From the NCBI GenBank assembly GCA_905221615.1, contig CAJNDT010002813.1:310001-374000 (forward strand): a stretch of DNA of 64,000 nucleotides. Direction: 5' to 3'. The notes beneath the pieces are model-generated. The model was not told where the DNA came from, did not search any database, and worked only from the letters and a program-made list of their open reading frames with translations. The translations under genes and the position numbers were made by a program. Shown piece by piece: positions 44,002 to 55,760 of this stretch (position 1 is the first letter of the stretch; each line of letters begins with the position of its first letter). The DNA comes from Symbiodinium sp. CCMP2592 (lineage: Eukaryota; Sar; Dinophyceae; Suessiales; Symbiodiniaceae).

Positions 44002-45186
44002 CTGGTTCGCCTCACCTGGTCCTCTTGCTTGTGACGTCTCCCGAAGGAGCTCAAAGATACCACCATCTCCCTCCCCCCAAACCCTAAACCCCCAAGTCCT
44101 AAACCCTGACCCCTACACCACCTAAAACACAAAACTGGAAACCACTATTAACATAACACCGAAAAAAGCCTCAAGAACCCCTCTAGCAGAAAAACAAAAA
44201 GCCAGTGTAAGAACCTGAAGAAGTCCTGCCAAAACCCCAAAAACACTAAACCTCAACCTGAAACCCAGAACCTTTAGTCTAAACCCCAAACCTCAAGCGC
44301 TTCTAGAACCCTATAGATCCCTTAAAAGGAACCCTAAACCCTATAAACCGAACCCTAAACCCTAAACCTCAACCACCCTGACGCCGTGGCGTCCTGCGTC
44401 TGAAGGGGAGGCCTGGACAGGCAGAGTTTCCATGGGTTTAGGGTTTAAGGGTTTAGGGGATAAGGGTTTAGAGGCTTAGGGATTAGGGTTTAGGGTTTAG
44501 GGGTTTAGGGTTTAAGGGTTAAGGGTTTAGGATGCAGGGTTTAGGGTTTGGGGTTTAGGGGTTAAGGGGTTGAGGGTTAAGGGTTTAAGGGTTTAGGGCC
44601 GTTTAGTGCCAAACTTTAGGGAGGGTTCGTTTAAGGGTTTTAAACGGGATTTATCATGCATTTCAGGGTGAGGTTCTTGAATAAAGCGGTGCAGGGTTTC
44701 GTGACTTTATAGTGTTCGGGATTCAAGGACGCTGCAGGGTGCTGTACGGGTTCTATGTCTACAGTGCTTTCAGAGTTTAGGGTACATCAGGGTGTAGGGC
44801 TCTGAGGTCTAGTGAGCGTTTATAGTTTGCAGTTGAGGGTCGTCGCTTGAGTAGAGTTTTCCTAAGCGTGTGGCGCGATACACCCGGTATCCTAGCATGT
44901 ATAGCAGTCATAGTAGCAGCACCCGCTCGAGATTCGAAAGTTTAACTTGGCAGCAGCAAAACCAGACGCAGTGCGAGTATGACTGCTGCTTGTCGTCGTC
45001 ATCCTAGCAGCAGTAGTGGCAGTTCGTCAGTTAGCTAGTGAGTCAGTCAGTCAGCCAGTCATTCAGCAGTCAGTCAGTTAGTAGGTTAGACATGGTGCGG
45101 TTTGCGGGGGCTTAGGCTGAGGTGTACATACCGGGGTATGGACCTGAGAGATTAAAGAAGACGCGTGACTCTCACCATCCGGATCC
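44002..45186. other. Non-coding stretch with TTTAGGG block and GTCA repeats
   Basis: A TTTAGGG/GGGTTTAAGGG block lies at 44430-44610; CAGT/GTCA tetranucleotides at 45029-45085. No gene seen. Confidence 0.5.
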
Positions 45187-45277
45187 CTTAATTAAAGGAT
45201 CATGGGACTTGCTTACTTATATCCCCCATTGAGGTGCTTATAACCTTACTTACTAAGTCCCATGGTCCTCCAAGTAG
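45187..45277. mobile_element. HP-H hairpin
   Basis: AGGATCATGGGACTTGCTTA pairs with TACTAAGTCCCATGGTCCT. Confidence 0.68.
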
Positions 45278-46822
45278 AGGACCATAAGACATAGAACTCA
45301 CCTAGTCTCGCGCGGCTCGAAATACGCCTTTCGTTAGGGACTGTGTTTTTGGATTCGTTATGGGAGTTTGGCTGAATCTATAGTGTGTTTTGGGACTAGA
45401 ACTTCTGTAGGCCTAGAGAAGGGCTTCTTCAATTCGGGTTTGGGACGGTTTAGGGTTTGGGGTTTAGGGGTCTGGATTGGGGTTTGGGGGTCTGTTTGAT
45501 TTGCTTGCCTTGTGCAGCAATGCATCTAAATGGTAATAGGAACGCATTCGGGATCAGAAAAGTCAACAAACTCTACACATATCCAACAACATGCAGCCAT
45601 GAACCCCTAAACCTAAAACCCGAAGCCCAATATAGGTGCCTAATATTAAGGGCACTAAACCCTATGTAAACCCTGAACCCCTGAACGCTAAACCCTTAAA
45701 CCCTAAACCCCTGAACCCTAAACTAAACTATACTGAACTTAGAACCCTAGCAACAATTATAACTTTAGCTGTTTCTTAGGGATTATAATAACCAAAAATT
45801 AAAAATTATTTCTAAGTACCCCTAAGTAAACCCGAACCCTGAAGGCATTTTGGGAAGGTCTGGGTAAACCCCTAACCCCTAACCCCTAAACCCTAAACCC
45901 CTAAACCCTAAACCCTAAACTAAACCCGAACCCTGAAGCTGTCCAGCTCTTTCCCCTGAACACTCGACTTTGCCTGGTTGGGCTTGGAGCTTTCGCCCTG
46001 AGCATGGTCTTATGGTTCAGGCTCTCTCTTCTTCAAGAAGAATGCGCCCCCAAAAGCTCAAACTTTCTAAGATAGAGCTAACATATAAGGCCAAAAAGTT
46101 TACAAGTTCCCCCGTTCACTAAGTAGGGGTTTACGGTTTAGGGTTAAGGTCCCTAAACACTAAACCCTAAACCCTAAACCGTACCCTAAACCCTAAACCC
46201 TAAACCCTACACCCAAAACCGTAAACCCTAAACCGTACCCTAAACCCTAAACCCTACACCCTAAACCGTTTTAGGAATCGGAGGCCTTCATCTCTTGCAG
46301 AGCTCTTTTAAACCCATGCGCGGATGAGCTTTTGAAAAGCTTTCAACAAGGTTTTGTGCATGTTAAAGGCTTTAAGGTAACGGTTTTTAGAGTTTACATA
46401 GGTCATTTACTAGATTTTAAACCCTAAACCGTTTAGAGTTTAGGAGTTCCAAATTCGGGTCGGTAGGTGGGGGCCAACGATTCAGGCCTCGCGGTTGAAG
46501 GCTTACGGTGCAGGGCAAGCCCAAGAATCCGAAGCCACAAAGCCCTACTCCACAAACCTTCCTGAACCAAGGGTCACAGGTTGGATAGCAGCTTTTAACT
46601 ATTGAATCCCGCGAATGAAACCCTGAGAAGGGTTGGGCAGGATTCGGAGAGGTCTGGGCTAGGTGATGGGTTTTCCCGGAGGCTCCATGCAATTTGATTG
46701 AGGAACCCTATTATAGAACCCTACAGTACCCTTAAGGGAACTCTTAAAGGAGCTATTATTTTGGAAGTAGACGAACCCTTAAACCGGTAACCAGACAGCC
46801 TAAACCCTACTCCCTAAACCCT
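45278..46822. other. Non-coding, heptamer-rich stretch
   Basis: CCCTAAA variants at 45660-45730, 45865-45935 and 46150-46268. The frame at 46417-46692 (minus) is not recognised. Confidence 0.45.
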
Positions 46823-46946
46823 ATTTGGAGGGGCAGGGGACTTAGTAACTAGGTTATAAGTAGAGTTATAAGTACCCTAAATCCAGTTACCCCAATTATA
46901 GTCCTACTTATAAACGACTTACTAAGTCCCCTGCCCCTCCAAGTAG
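46823..46946. mobile_element. HP-H hairpin, intact reference copy of the long-stem subtype
   Basis: TTGGAGGGGCAGGGGACTTA pairs with TAAGTCCCCTGCCCCTCCAA. Confidence 0.8.
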
Positions 46947-47108
46947 ACCCTAAACCCTAAACACCATAGATCCCTTTAAGGAACCCTATAGATCCCTTTA
47001 ACGGGGCCCTTTAAGAACCCTAAACCCCAAACCTAAACCCTAAACCCTAAACCCAAAAGCCTCGAAGCCCTCCCCTGGACCCGAAGCAGAGGGTTTAGGG
47101 TTTAGGGC

Positions 47109-47196
47109 TTACCTGGGGATCCCAAAACCCTGCCGTTTTAAGGGTCAGACCCTAGAACTAAGGGGTCAGAATAGTAGGTTTGGGGATACAGGTAGG
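47109..47196. mobile_element. HP-K hairpin
   Basis: TTACCTGGGGATCCCAAAAC pairs with GTTTGGGGATACAGGTA. Confidence 0.68.
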
Positions 47197-47428
47197 GTTT
47201 ACAGGACTTTGACAAGGACGCCACAATACAGGAAACAGCCCCAAACCCTACAAAAGAAGAGGCTTCTTAGCCCTAAGCCCTACAAAACAGCTCTACAGTA
47301 CCTTTGAAGGAGCTACTAAAACAGCTAGGTCTCGTTAGCTTTATGGGTAGACCCAGCCTCACTGGGCTCGCCTCTGCCACGTCCGGAGTCTTCACCTGCC
47401 GGGTTATAAGGCTCAGGGTTTATAGGGT

Positions 47429-47521
47429 TTACCTGTGGATCCAAAAACCTACCGTAAGGGTCACACCTCTAAGTAAGGGGTCATAACCTACTATTATGTA
47501 GGGTTTGGGGATACAGGTAGG
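47429..47521. mobile_element. HP-K hairpin
   Basis: TTACCTGTGGATCCAAAAAC pairs with GTTTGGGGATACAGGTA. Confidence 0.7.
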
Positions 47522-47549
47522 TTTATGATGGTTTAAAGTTTAGGCTTTA

Positions 47550-47765
47550 GGGCAAATCTGGCCTAGACATACCAAAAGGCACCAGAAATGCAGCGACAAC
47601 GATGACGACGCCGACTACTACTACGACGGATTGCCTGCGGAAGCTGGTCAGGATCAAGATGAGGGTCAAGCATATGAGCCCATTCTCACAAAACACCTAG
47701 CTCCCGCAGTTTGGGGCTACCTACCCAGGCACACGTACTCCACGCTGCAAGCATGCATATGTTAG
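47550..47765 (+). other. Possible exon with acidic segment, unrecognised
   Basis: A plus-strand frame without a start reads KCSDNDDDADYYYDGLPAEA, then DEGQAYEPILTKHLAPAVWG, YLPRHTYSTLQACIC and a stop at 47763. Text is protein-like and composition differs from both sides. Confidence 0.3.
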
Positions 47766-48012
47766 TGATTAGCCCTCTGACAAGACTCCATTGAGCCGCG
47801 GCCACGAGGAAACTCAATTCGCAATCCTTCTGGACACTTGGCTATGCTGGAATATGCCTTAGGGGCTTATTTATGGTAGGATTCTATAAACCCTAAACCC
47901 TAAACCCCTAAACCCTAAACCCTAAACCGGTCACCTACTCAGTGTCAACTTTTGAGATGCTGTATTGCCGAGCCCTCAGCAGGAGCCTCCGCGCTGCGCT
48001 CCACATTGGGCC

Positions 48013-48176
48013 CCCAGAGACTCCAAGATCCCTTAATTAAGGAATATTCCTAAAATCATATTAGGGATCCGGGGACTCCAATATCCCTTAATTAAGGAAT
48101 ATTCCTTAAATCAGATTAGGAATCCTACTATAATTTAAGGAATAGTCCTTAATTAAAGCATTTTGGAAGGTCTGGG
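48013..48176. mobile_element. HP-B hairpin with partly duplicated left arm
   Basis: GACTCCAAGATCCCTTAATT is followed by a second GGACTCCAATATCCCTTAAT before the right arm ending TTTTGGAAGGTCTGGG. Confidence 0.65.
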
Positions 48177-48179
48177 CAC

Positions 48180-48284
48180 TACGGTTGATGATAGGAATCC
48201 TGCATTACCTTAAGGACCCTAGCCTATGGTAGTTGTGGTATATTCCTTATTATGGGTAATGCAGAATTTCTATCATCAACCGTA
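48180..48284. mobile_element. HP-C hairpin
   Basis: TACGGTTGATGATAGGAATC pairs with AATTTCTATCATCAACCGTA; directly follows the HP-B copy. Confidence 0.78.
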
Positions 48285-48383
48285 TGGCATTGTGCCTCTT
48301 GAGGTGGTGGAGCCTTGGGTCCTGGGCTCGGGCTCGAGCGAACATCGTCGACCGACTCTGTCGCGCCAAAAAAATCATCACGT

Positions 48384-48500
48384 ACAGTAGAAGCCCAAAA
48401 GTTGGAAACCCAATAGCCTCGATCCTTAAGAGCAGTTTATAGGGAATTCCAGCGCTATTTGGCTGTAATCAGGTTTCCAACTTTATGGGGTTTACTGTAG
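48384..48500. mobile_element. HP-A related hairpin
   Basis: TACAGTAGAAGCCCAAAAGT pairs with ACTTTATGGGGTTTACTGTA; TA at both ends. Confidence 0.68.
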
Positions 48501-49650
48501 ACGCTGACACTGTCCACTCCAAGTGTTTCACCACCTGGGATCAAAACCACTGCCGCATGTCATTGCTACGGATCTAGGTTTTTGGATTTAGGGGTTTAGG
48601 GCGAAGGGGTGTATAGTAGGCCTTCCAGAAGAGGCTTACAGGGCTTCGACCGCTTTTTTTGTAGTAGGGGCTCTATAATATTATAAGGCCCTGCATACCT
48701 GGAACAAAAAGCTTGAGGGTGTATCTGACTTCTCTTCGAGTCGATAACTGGGTATCTTCATACTGAAACCACGTCGGTTTAGCGGTTCAGCCGCTCAAGG
48801 TCTCTGGACTTCGGGCTTGGAGGTTTCAGAATTGAGCCGGGTTGAATGCTATACACCCGAAACAGCACAAAACCCCAAACCCAGGATTTACAAACTCCCC
48901 GAAGGTTTTCCAGCCCCCAAAACCTCATAACATCTAAGCTTCTTGAAGGTTGATGGACCTGGTAACTATGGTTGTAAGGGCTCTTTAGCGGTACTATAGG
49001 GTTCTATAATAGGGTTTGCTTTAATGAAGGGTTTAGTGTCTACTTGGAGGTTCATGGGTCTTAGTAACTAGGGTTATAACAAGTTACAACCCCCGAACGT
49101 CCCCAAACCACTTCACTAAACCCGACCAAACCCCCCAAAACCCAAGACACCAACACACAAACAGTGTAACACACTAAACTCGAAACCCGAACCTAGCCCT
49201 AAAAGTAACAACCCCAAACTCCGTAAGCCCATGGAAGAAGACTCATTGAACTGGACACCTTCACAATACCCTAGACCCGAAACTAAACCCCGAAGAAGCC
49301 CTTCTGCCTCACACCCTAAACCACCCTAAACCCTAAACCCTAATCCCCAAAGCCCCAAAGCCCAAAACCCTAAACCACCCTAAACCCTAAACCCCAAAAC
49401 CCAAAACCCTGAACCCTAATCCCTAAACCTTGAAACCCTAAACCACCCTAAACACTGAACCCTAATCCCTAAACCACCCTAAACCCTAAACCATAAACCC
49501 ATAAACCCTCGGCCCTAATCCCTAAACCCTCAAAACCCTCATCCCTGAACCGCCGCCGCCTGGAATCCTCGCGCGGACATGAGCTCACGGAGCTCCCCGG
49601 TGTGGATCTCACGAGCCTCCAGGCCGCCAGTAGTAAAAACAAGAAGAGGG
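48501..49650. other. Non-coding stretch
   Basis: HP-H end fragments at about 48955 and 49035-49083. A dense CCCTAAACC/CCCTAATCC block lies at 49310-49555. Confidence 0.5.
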
Positions 49651-50215
49651 CTTCCTTTAAAGGGATCTATAGGGGTTCCTTTAAAGGGTTCCTTAAAAGG
49701 GGATCTACAAGAAGATCTATAGTAGGGTTCTATGATATACGGGCCTCAATAGTTGGAGTAGGGCTTCCTTTAAAGGGATCCATAGGGGTTCCTTTAAAGG
49801 GCTCCTTAAAAAGGGATCTATAAGGGGATCTATAGTAGGGTTCTATGATATAGGGGCCTCAATAGTTGGAGTAGGGCTGCCTTTTTAAAGGGATCTATAC
49901 AAGTTCCTTTAAAGGGTTCCTCTAAGGGTTTCGTTTCAAGGGGTCTATATGGATTACTGCTATAAGGGGCATTATGGGGGTTTAGTTTTGGGGCCTTAAG
50001 AATTAGAAGAGGGTTCCTTTGAAGGCTTCTTTTCACGGGGTCTTTCAGGATTACTACTATAAGGGGTATCATTAGCAAGAAAAGTCCTTAAAAATTAGAA
50101 GAGGGCCTCCTTTAAAGGGCTCCATAGGGGTTCCTTTAATTAAATGGGTTCTTGAAAAGGGATCCATAAGGGATCTATAGTAGTGTTCAATGATAGAGGG
50201 GCCTCAATACTGAGA
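49651..50215. repeat. 113-bp tandem repeat
   Basis: Copies start at 49651, 49764 and 49877 with TTTAAAGGGATCTATAGGGG and end with ATGATATAGGGGCCTCAATA; a more diverged region to 50215 contains another related unit (50101-50215). The end phrase resembles an HP-I arm. Confidence 0.85.
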
Positions 50216-51055
50216 ATTGGGTTTTCAGCCCAGTACCAAAGTAGCGTAGGTAAAATTAAGGCCCCTACAGTAAGCTTGCGCGGGTGCCTTGCAGGGCTGA
50301 CCTTAAAGCCGAAGGGTCCTACGCACCTATATGGGGGATACTTGCCCAAACCATAATAGTAATTTCTATTCTTGCGACCCTACATTCCACTGTATAGGTG
50401 TCCTTAAAGGGTTCCCTTGAAGTGCTCCTGCATAGGGTTTTGGGGCTCAGGCCTCAGGGCAAGTTTCGGGTTTGGGGCTGCTGTTAGTACCCCATGAAAA
50501 GCCACTGCAAAAAAAACTCCGACGAAGCTGTTGGGGTACAACAAACTTCCAACAAGTGATACAACCCCGACAGTCTCCTCGGATACTTGGAGGGTCATTG
50601 GACTTGGTAAACAAAGTCATAAACACCTTCATAGCTGGTATAAATCTAAATGACTATGAGCCTACTGGTATAGAGGAACTCCGAAGAAACCCTAAAGGAA
50701 ACACCAAAGGAGCCCTAAGCCGTACTGTAACCTATGGATTCCCCAAAAGATATCTGAAAGGAAGCTTTGAAGATTCACTGAATCAAAGCCCACGGATATA
50801 AAAGCTGAAACTTTCAGAATCGACTACCTTATAAGAGCCCCAAAAATTGAAAAATTGAGTTTACAGCCAATAAGATAATACCCCCTATAGTCACCCTTAT
50901 ATGGAACCCTGTAAAGGAACCCTGAGCCCTTTAAAGGAACCCCTTTAAATATTAAAGGGCCCGGACAGTATTTCCCCAAAACGAAGCCGGGCCTTGCCAG
51001 GATTGTCTCGGCCCGTGCTGAGCAGCACCTTCCACTGACCTCCGGATTGAGTTTT
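50216..51055. other. Non-coding stretch
   Basis: An HP-H end at 50583-50632 and AAAGGAACCC phrases. A frame at 50472-50801 (plus) is not recognised. Confidence 0.4.
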
Positions 51056-51358
51056 CCAAACCTTCCGAAATCCGTTAATCAAGATACCTTGAGATATGTT
51101 CGTTGGGTCCAAGATATGAATCAAGGTATCTTCCCTAATTAGATAGCCCTAAGAGCAACCTAGGAATAAATGGGGTGCCCTTTTTGGTTCAAAGGGGGTT
51201 ATATAAGGGAAACTGAACCCTTGCAAAAGGGAATAAGGGCCTACTCTAGGTCCTACGGTTGATGATATAAATCCTGCACTACCCATAATAAGGAATTTAC
51301 AATAATTCCCATAGTTTAGGGTCGTTAAGGTCATGCAAGATTTACATCATCAACAGTA
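51056..51358. mobile_element. Cluster of diverged HP-B, HP-O and HP-C hairpins
   Basis: A degenerate HP-B (about 51056-51150) is followed by HP-O (about 51150-51254, CAACCTAGGAATAAATGGG to CTACTCTAGGTCC) and HP-C (51254-51358, TACGGTTGATGATATAAATC to CATCATCAACAGTA), head to tail with almost no spacer. Confidence 0.7.
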
Positions 51359-51595
51359 ATTAATGTATTTTGGAAGGTCGGACTTCAGTTGTGCCTTTGA
51401 GGACATGAGGGCTTCATGTTTTCAGGCTGCTGTTTTCCATAAGGCTCCATGTACCCACATAGTAGATAGATACTTCAGCCTTAAAATACCTATACAGGGA
51501 CCCCTTTAAGGCCTATCTATCTACTATAAACAGAGCGTATCCCAGGGGAGGGGGAAGTGTTCGAGTTCGAGTTCGAGTTCCAGTAAGAGTTCGAC

Positions 51596-51596
<1 letters not shown>

Positions 51597-51627
<31 letters not shown>

Positions 51628-51678
51628 CGTCGTCGTAGTAGTAGTGGTAGTAGTAGCAGCAGTAGTACCAGTAGTAGC

Positions 51679-51731
<53 letters not shown>
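51597..51731. repeat. (TAG)n microsatellite
   Basis: Imperfect TAG trinucleotide tract with CAG, CCAG and TCG interruptions. Confidence 0.9.
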
Positions 51732-51733
<2 letters not shown>

Positions 51734-51739
51734 AGAGTA

Positions 51740-52037
51740 GTAGTAACAGTAGTTAGGACTAGTACTAGTAGTTGCAGTCGTAGTAGCGGGCCCCGGGGAG
51801 TTCGAGTTCCAGTTCGAGTTTGAGTTCGACGTGATAATTTCGGCGGAGGGGGCAGTACTACGTCTAACGGGTCGAACGAGTTCGACCACCGGGCGAGCGC
51901 AGCCCGGGGGTTTGAGTTCCAGTTCGAGTTCGAAGTGCAGCAGCAGCAAAATTTCGACGCGGGGGGGGGGGGGTTCGAGTTCGAGTTCGACCACCGGCCG
52001 GGCGAGCGCAGCCCGGGGGGGGGGGGGGGGGGGGGGG
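51740..52037. repeat. GAGTTC-rich repeat with direct copies and poly-G runs
   Basis: GAGTTCGAGTTC phrases alternate with poly-G (51961-51973, 52014-52037). A phrase TTCGACCACCGG, CGAGCGCAGCCCGGGGG occurs at about 51883 and again at about 51987, so a unit of roughly 105 bp is duplicated. Confidence 0.75.
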
Positions 52038-52073
52038 AGGGGCGGGAGTTCGAGTCGAGTTCCAGTTCGAGTT

Positions 52074-52375
<302 letters not shown>

Positions 52376-52385
52376 CTTCGTGGTG

Positions 52386-52800
52386 GCGGCATGCCTGATG
52401 AGGTGCGCGGCTTTGAGTTGTGACGCGGTGCGCACACCGCAGCCGCGCACCACACATACCTTGGCGATGTCAAACGCAGCTTGCTCGAATATGAGTGCAA
52501 GTCCGAAGCATGCGAATACGCAGCTAGATGCAGCCTGGGCTCCGTTTCACGTGGACCTGCAGCTTCGGCGTCGCACGTGGCGCTTCCATCAGGAAGACCC
52601 TGCTTGCCGCAAAAGCAGCAGAAGCGGCCGCCGAGTAGTGTTGTCTTGGCGCAGTCAGGCAATGCGAAAACACGGAGCCCTGCATGGAGTGGGCCTAGCA
52701 AAACGCGTTGCAAAAACTCGTGCGGACAGGTGGCACAGCCGCAGTGGCAACACGTCCTTTCGGCCGTCTGAAGAAAAAGCCACGCCGCCACGATCGAGCG
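52386..52800 (-). other. Coding-like segment with clustered cysteines, unrecognised
   Basis: Within the 2.9-kb insertion a minus-strand frame contains TCCHCGCATCPHEFLQ, a stretch around LHAGLRVFALPDCAKTTLLG, then RFCCFCGKQGLPDG. The C-x2-C pairs resemble a zinc ribbon, and composition is balanced, unlike its neighbours. It has no start of its own and runs into the poly-Tyr tract at its 3' side, so it is at best an exon or gene relic. Confidence 0.28.
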
Positions 52801-52839
52801 ATCTGTCGTGCTAATTGCCGAGGCTGTCTGTGTGGGTGT

Positions 52840-53110
52840 GTAAGTAAGTATTATGAGTAAGCAAGTAAGTAAGTAAGTGTGTGCGTACGTAAACGTGTGT
52901 CCGCGTGTGTGAGTGTTTGTGCGTGTCACAGCGAGAGAGCGTGCGAGTGAGGGTGTGTGTCTGTGTCAGAGAGAGAGAGTGTGTGTGTGTGTGTGTGTGT
53001 CTGTGTCTGTGTGTGCGCGTGTCTGTGTGTGTGTGGGGGTGTGTGCGTGTCTGCGTGTGTCTGTCTTTGTCTCATGTGTGTGGGTGTGCGTGTGCGTGTA
53101 CGTGTGCGTG
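52840..53110. repeat. (GT)n and AAGT-rich low-complexity tract
   Basis: AAGT repeats at about 52841-52880 are followed by imperfect (GT)n with GC, CT and GAGA interruptions to about 53110. Confidence 0.85.
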
Positions 53111-53119
53111 AGCTGCGTG

Positions 53120-53590
53120 GTCTCTGTGAGCTAGACGCAGGCATGGGCCACCTGGAAGCCAGCAAGGCCTGCAGTGGCATTCGCAAAATTGCGACTGCCA
53201 CACAGCATGCCAAACGTTTGAAACAGCAGACGCCGCGGAACACAAGACGCGGACCTACAGCGATAAATGTCCGCAGTTCGCGGCAGCTGGGCAAGTCTGT
53301 GGAGGAAACACATACTCATTTACGTTTCCACTTCCAAATCTTCCAAATGCATTTGCGTGACTCCGAGTGATCGACGAGTCTTCGGCCCGGATACATGTCG
53401 AGAAAAAGCAGTTGCACAAGTGCCTGGAAGTGGGTCCGTCTGGATATCGAAACAATCGAACCCTCTCGGGCGGAGCCTCTACCCTGGAAGCAAGTGGTAT
53501 CTGCCGAGAAAAGACAGCAAATGACAGCAACAGTTGGCATCACACGGGTGCAATGCTTCGTCCTCCAGAGACAGTACGTGCTGTTGCTTG
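53120..53590. other. Unique sequence island inside the 2.9-kb insertion
   Basis: This is balanced-composition sequence with open frames on both strands (plus-strand segment near EASKACSGIRKIATATQHAK; minus-strand segment near ASRVEAPPERVRLFRYPDG). I cannot decide the strand or recognise a family. Confidence 0.25.
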
Positions 53591-53608
53591 TTCTGGTAGC
53601 ACGAGTAG

Positions 53609-53615
53609 TATAGTC

Positions 53616-53663
<48 letters not shown>

Positions 53664-53701
53664 CTAGTAGTAGTACTAGTAGTAGTAGTAGTAGTAGCAG
53701 C

Positions 53702-53735
<34 letters not shown>

Positions 53736-53765
53736 CTAGTAGTAGTACTAGTAGTAGTAGTAGTA

Positions 53766-53796
<31 letters not shown>

Positions 53797-53891
53797 AAGT
53801 AGAAGTAGAAGTAGTAGTAGTAGCAGCAGTAGTAGTAGTAGTAGTAGCAGTAGTAGTAGTAGTAGTAGTGGTAGTAGTAGTAGTAGTAGTA
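53609..53891. repeat. (TAG)n microsatellite with ACTAG and AAG interruptions
   Basis: Third TAG tract of the insertion, in the same orientation as the others. Confidence 0.92.
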
Positions 53892-54200
53892 CAGTTTCAG
53901 TTTCAGTTCAGTCTCAGTTTCATTTCATTGTCCTTGCAAAAACTTTTCCGGAAGGGGGGGGCTTTCAGTTTCAGTTCAGTATCAGTGCAAAATTTTTTCG
54001 GGGGGGGTGCACAGGGGGGCGGGTTCAGTTTCAGTATCACTGCAATTTTGTTTTCCGGCGGGGGGGGGGGGCCGTTCAGTTTCAGTTTCAGTGCAGTCTG
54101 AGTGTAGAGGGAGGGGGGCGTTCCGTGTCAGTTTCAGGTGCATTTTTTTTTGGGGGGGGGGAAGCATTCGGTTTCAGTTGCAGTTCAGTCTCAGTGCACC
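53892..54200. repeat. TTTCAG-phrase repeat with poly-G spacers
   Basis: Units of about 60-80 nt each consist of TTCAGTTTCAGTTCAGT-type text, a GTGCA plus T-run, then a G-run. At least five degenerate units are visible. Confidence 0.75.
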
Positions 54201-54206
54201 GGGGAA

Positions 54207-54440
54207 CTGTTCCAGTTCGAGTGCGAGTTCAGGGTTACCAAGGGCCCACGGCCGAAGGGAATGGGTCGTGAGGGTGGGTGGGGTGTGTCGAACTCGAACT
54301 CGAAGTGGAACTGGAACTGTTCCAGTTCGAGTTCGAGTTCAGGGTTAGCAAGGGGTCCAAGCCCCAGCGGAATGGGTCGTGCGGGTGGAGTGACTCGAAC
54401 TCGAACTCGAATTGGAACTGGAACAGTTCCAGTTCGAGTT
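54207..54440. repeat. 110-bp tandem repeat ending in GAACTC palindromes
   Basis: CTGTTCCAGTTCGAGT starts at 54207 and again at 54317, with a third partial start near 54424. Each unit ends with CGAACTCGAACTCGAA followed by TGGAACTGGAAC, which pairs with the following GTTCCAGTTCGAG as a perfect palindrome across the unit junction. Confidence 0.8.
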
Positions 54441-54491
54441 GGAGTTAGGGTGGGGTTCCTAATGACTATAAAGGTACATGGAGCCTTTGGG

Positions 54492-55336
54492 TTTGAGGAT
54501 ACGGGGTCCACAGCCTTCGCTTTTCAGCGTATGCTTTCGCACGAAGCTCCCATACTATAGAGCTGTTGAAGCCTTGATGTCTAAGTATAGAAATATCGAG
54601 TGTTTGAAGCCGAACTAATCACGAAGCCGTCATGCCTAAGCCATGCTATGTCTCTTTGGATGAAAACGACCCACCACACACACACAGACAGACTCAAACA
54701 GAGACCGGCACACACACACACACACAGAGCATATTCTACTTGTTGTACGTACTTGTATCTTGCAAACGTTGGTGCATTTATGCGGCTGTATGCCACGCAT
54801 GGCTTATGTTGGGAGTGTACAGGGACATCACTACAAACGTTTCCCTAAAACATCTTAAAACACAGACCCTGAACTGAAACTTATAACCCTAAACCCTAAA
54901 ACCTATTAGATTGTGCTTTGTCGGTTCCAAATCTAAACAAACCCTAACTCTGAACCCTAAAATAGTTTTGGAAGATCGCAGCTCCCAGAAGCCCTGTGAA
55001 GGGTTTAGGGGTTAGGGCTTAGGTTTAGGGTATAAGGTTTAGGGTTTAGGGGTTAGGGCTTAGGTTTTTTAGGGTTTAGGGCTTAGGGTTTAGGTTTTAG
55101 GGTTTAGGGTTCGATGGTGTTAGAGATTATAGGGTGCACTGCAGGGGCGAGGGGCGCGGGGTAGTGGGTTCGGTAGCTGCCACAAGGCTTGCTGGGCGGT
55201 GGCTGTGCCCGACTCTGCCTGTGGAAGCAAGAGTCACTGTGTGCGTGACTCACGCTGGGATGGGTGGAATCTTCCAGGCTTGGAGCCGGAATCCCAGAAC
55301 GCTCATGCAAACCATGATTCTGAATCTACTTATACA
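54492..55336. other. Non-coding stretch
   Basis: (CA)n-type text at 54675-54727. TTTAGGG arrays at 54998-55112. The part at 55140-55330 is unique sequence without a convincing frame. Confidence 0.45.
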
Positions 55337-55430
55337 GGTTGCACCCCACAGTGGACACACCTGAAAATATCTATATAGGGACCCCTTTAAGGCTTCAGTA
55401 CCTACTATAAAGGTACATGGGGCCTTTGGG
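55337..55430. mobile_element. HP-F hairpin, left arm diverged
   Basis: The right half CTACTATAAAGGTACATGGG to CCTTTGGG is intact; the left arm has drifted. Confidence 0.55.
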
Positions 55431-55502
55431 TCTGTCAGCGTGTCCGTGCCTTTGGGACGCGTGTGTCCCCAAAGCTCTGCCATGGGTCCTGCCCGTTGCA
55501 GA

Positions 55503-55615
55503 AGAGGAACTTAGTAGCTGAGTGGATACACTTTACACTTTTCGGGGATAATATTCCCCAAAAAACTGAAAGTGTACACTTTTGGGGGGCCTGTGAACTC
55601 AGCAACTAAAGGGAA
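55503..55615. mobile_element. HP-R hairpin
   Basis: The inner arms ACACTTTACACTTTTCGGGG and CCAAAAAACTGAAAGTGTAC, and outer AGTAGCTGAGT and ACTCAGCAACT, pair. Confidence 0.65.
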
Positions 55616-55760
55616 GTTGACTGTTGTTGCGTCTGCTTCGTTTCGTCAAGGGTCGCCGGTTGAGGAGTTGTTGGTACTCGTGCTAAGCATCTGACGATCC
55701 TGAATAGGGTACCGTACAAAGACAGCATTTTCGGATAGTTATATACATATATATATATAT

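Noticed and set aside
52905-53370. Val/Cys-rich and Thr/His-rich frames
   Set aside because: Translations of the (GT)n tract.
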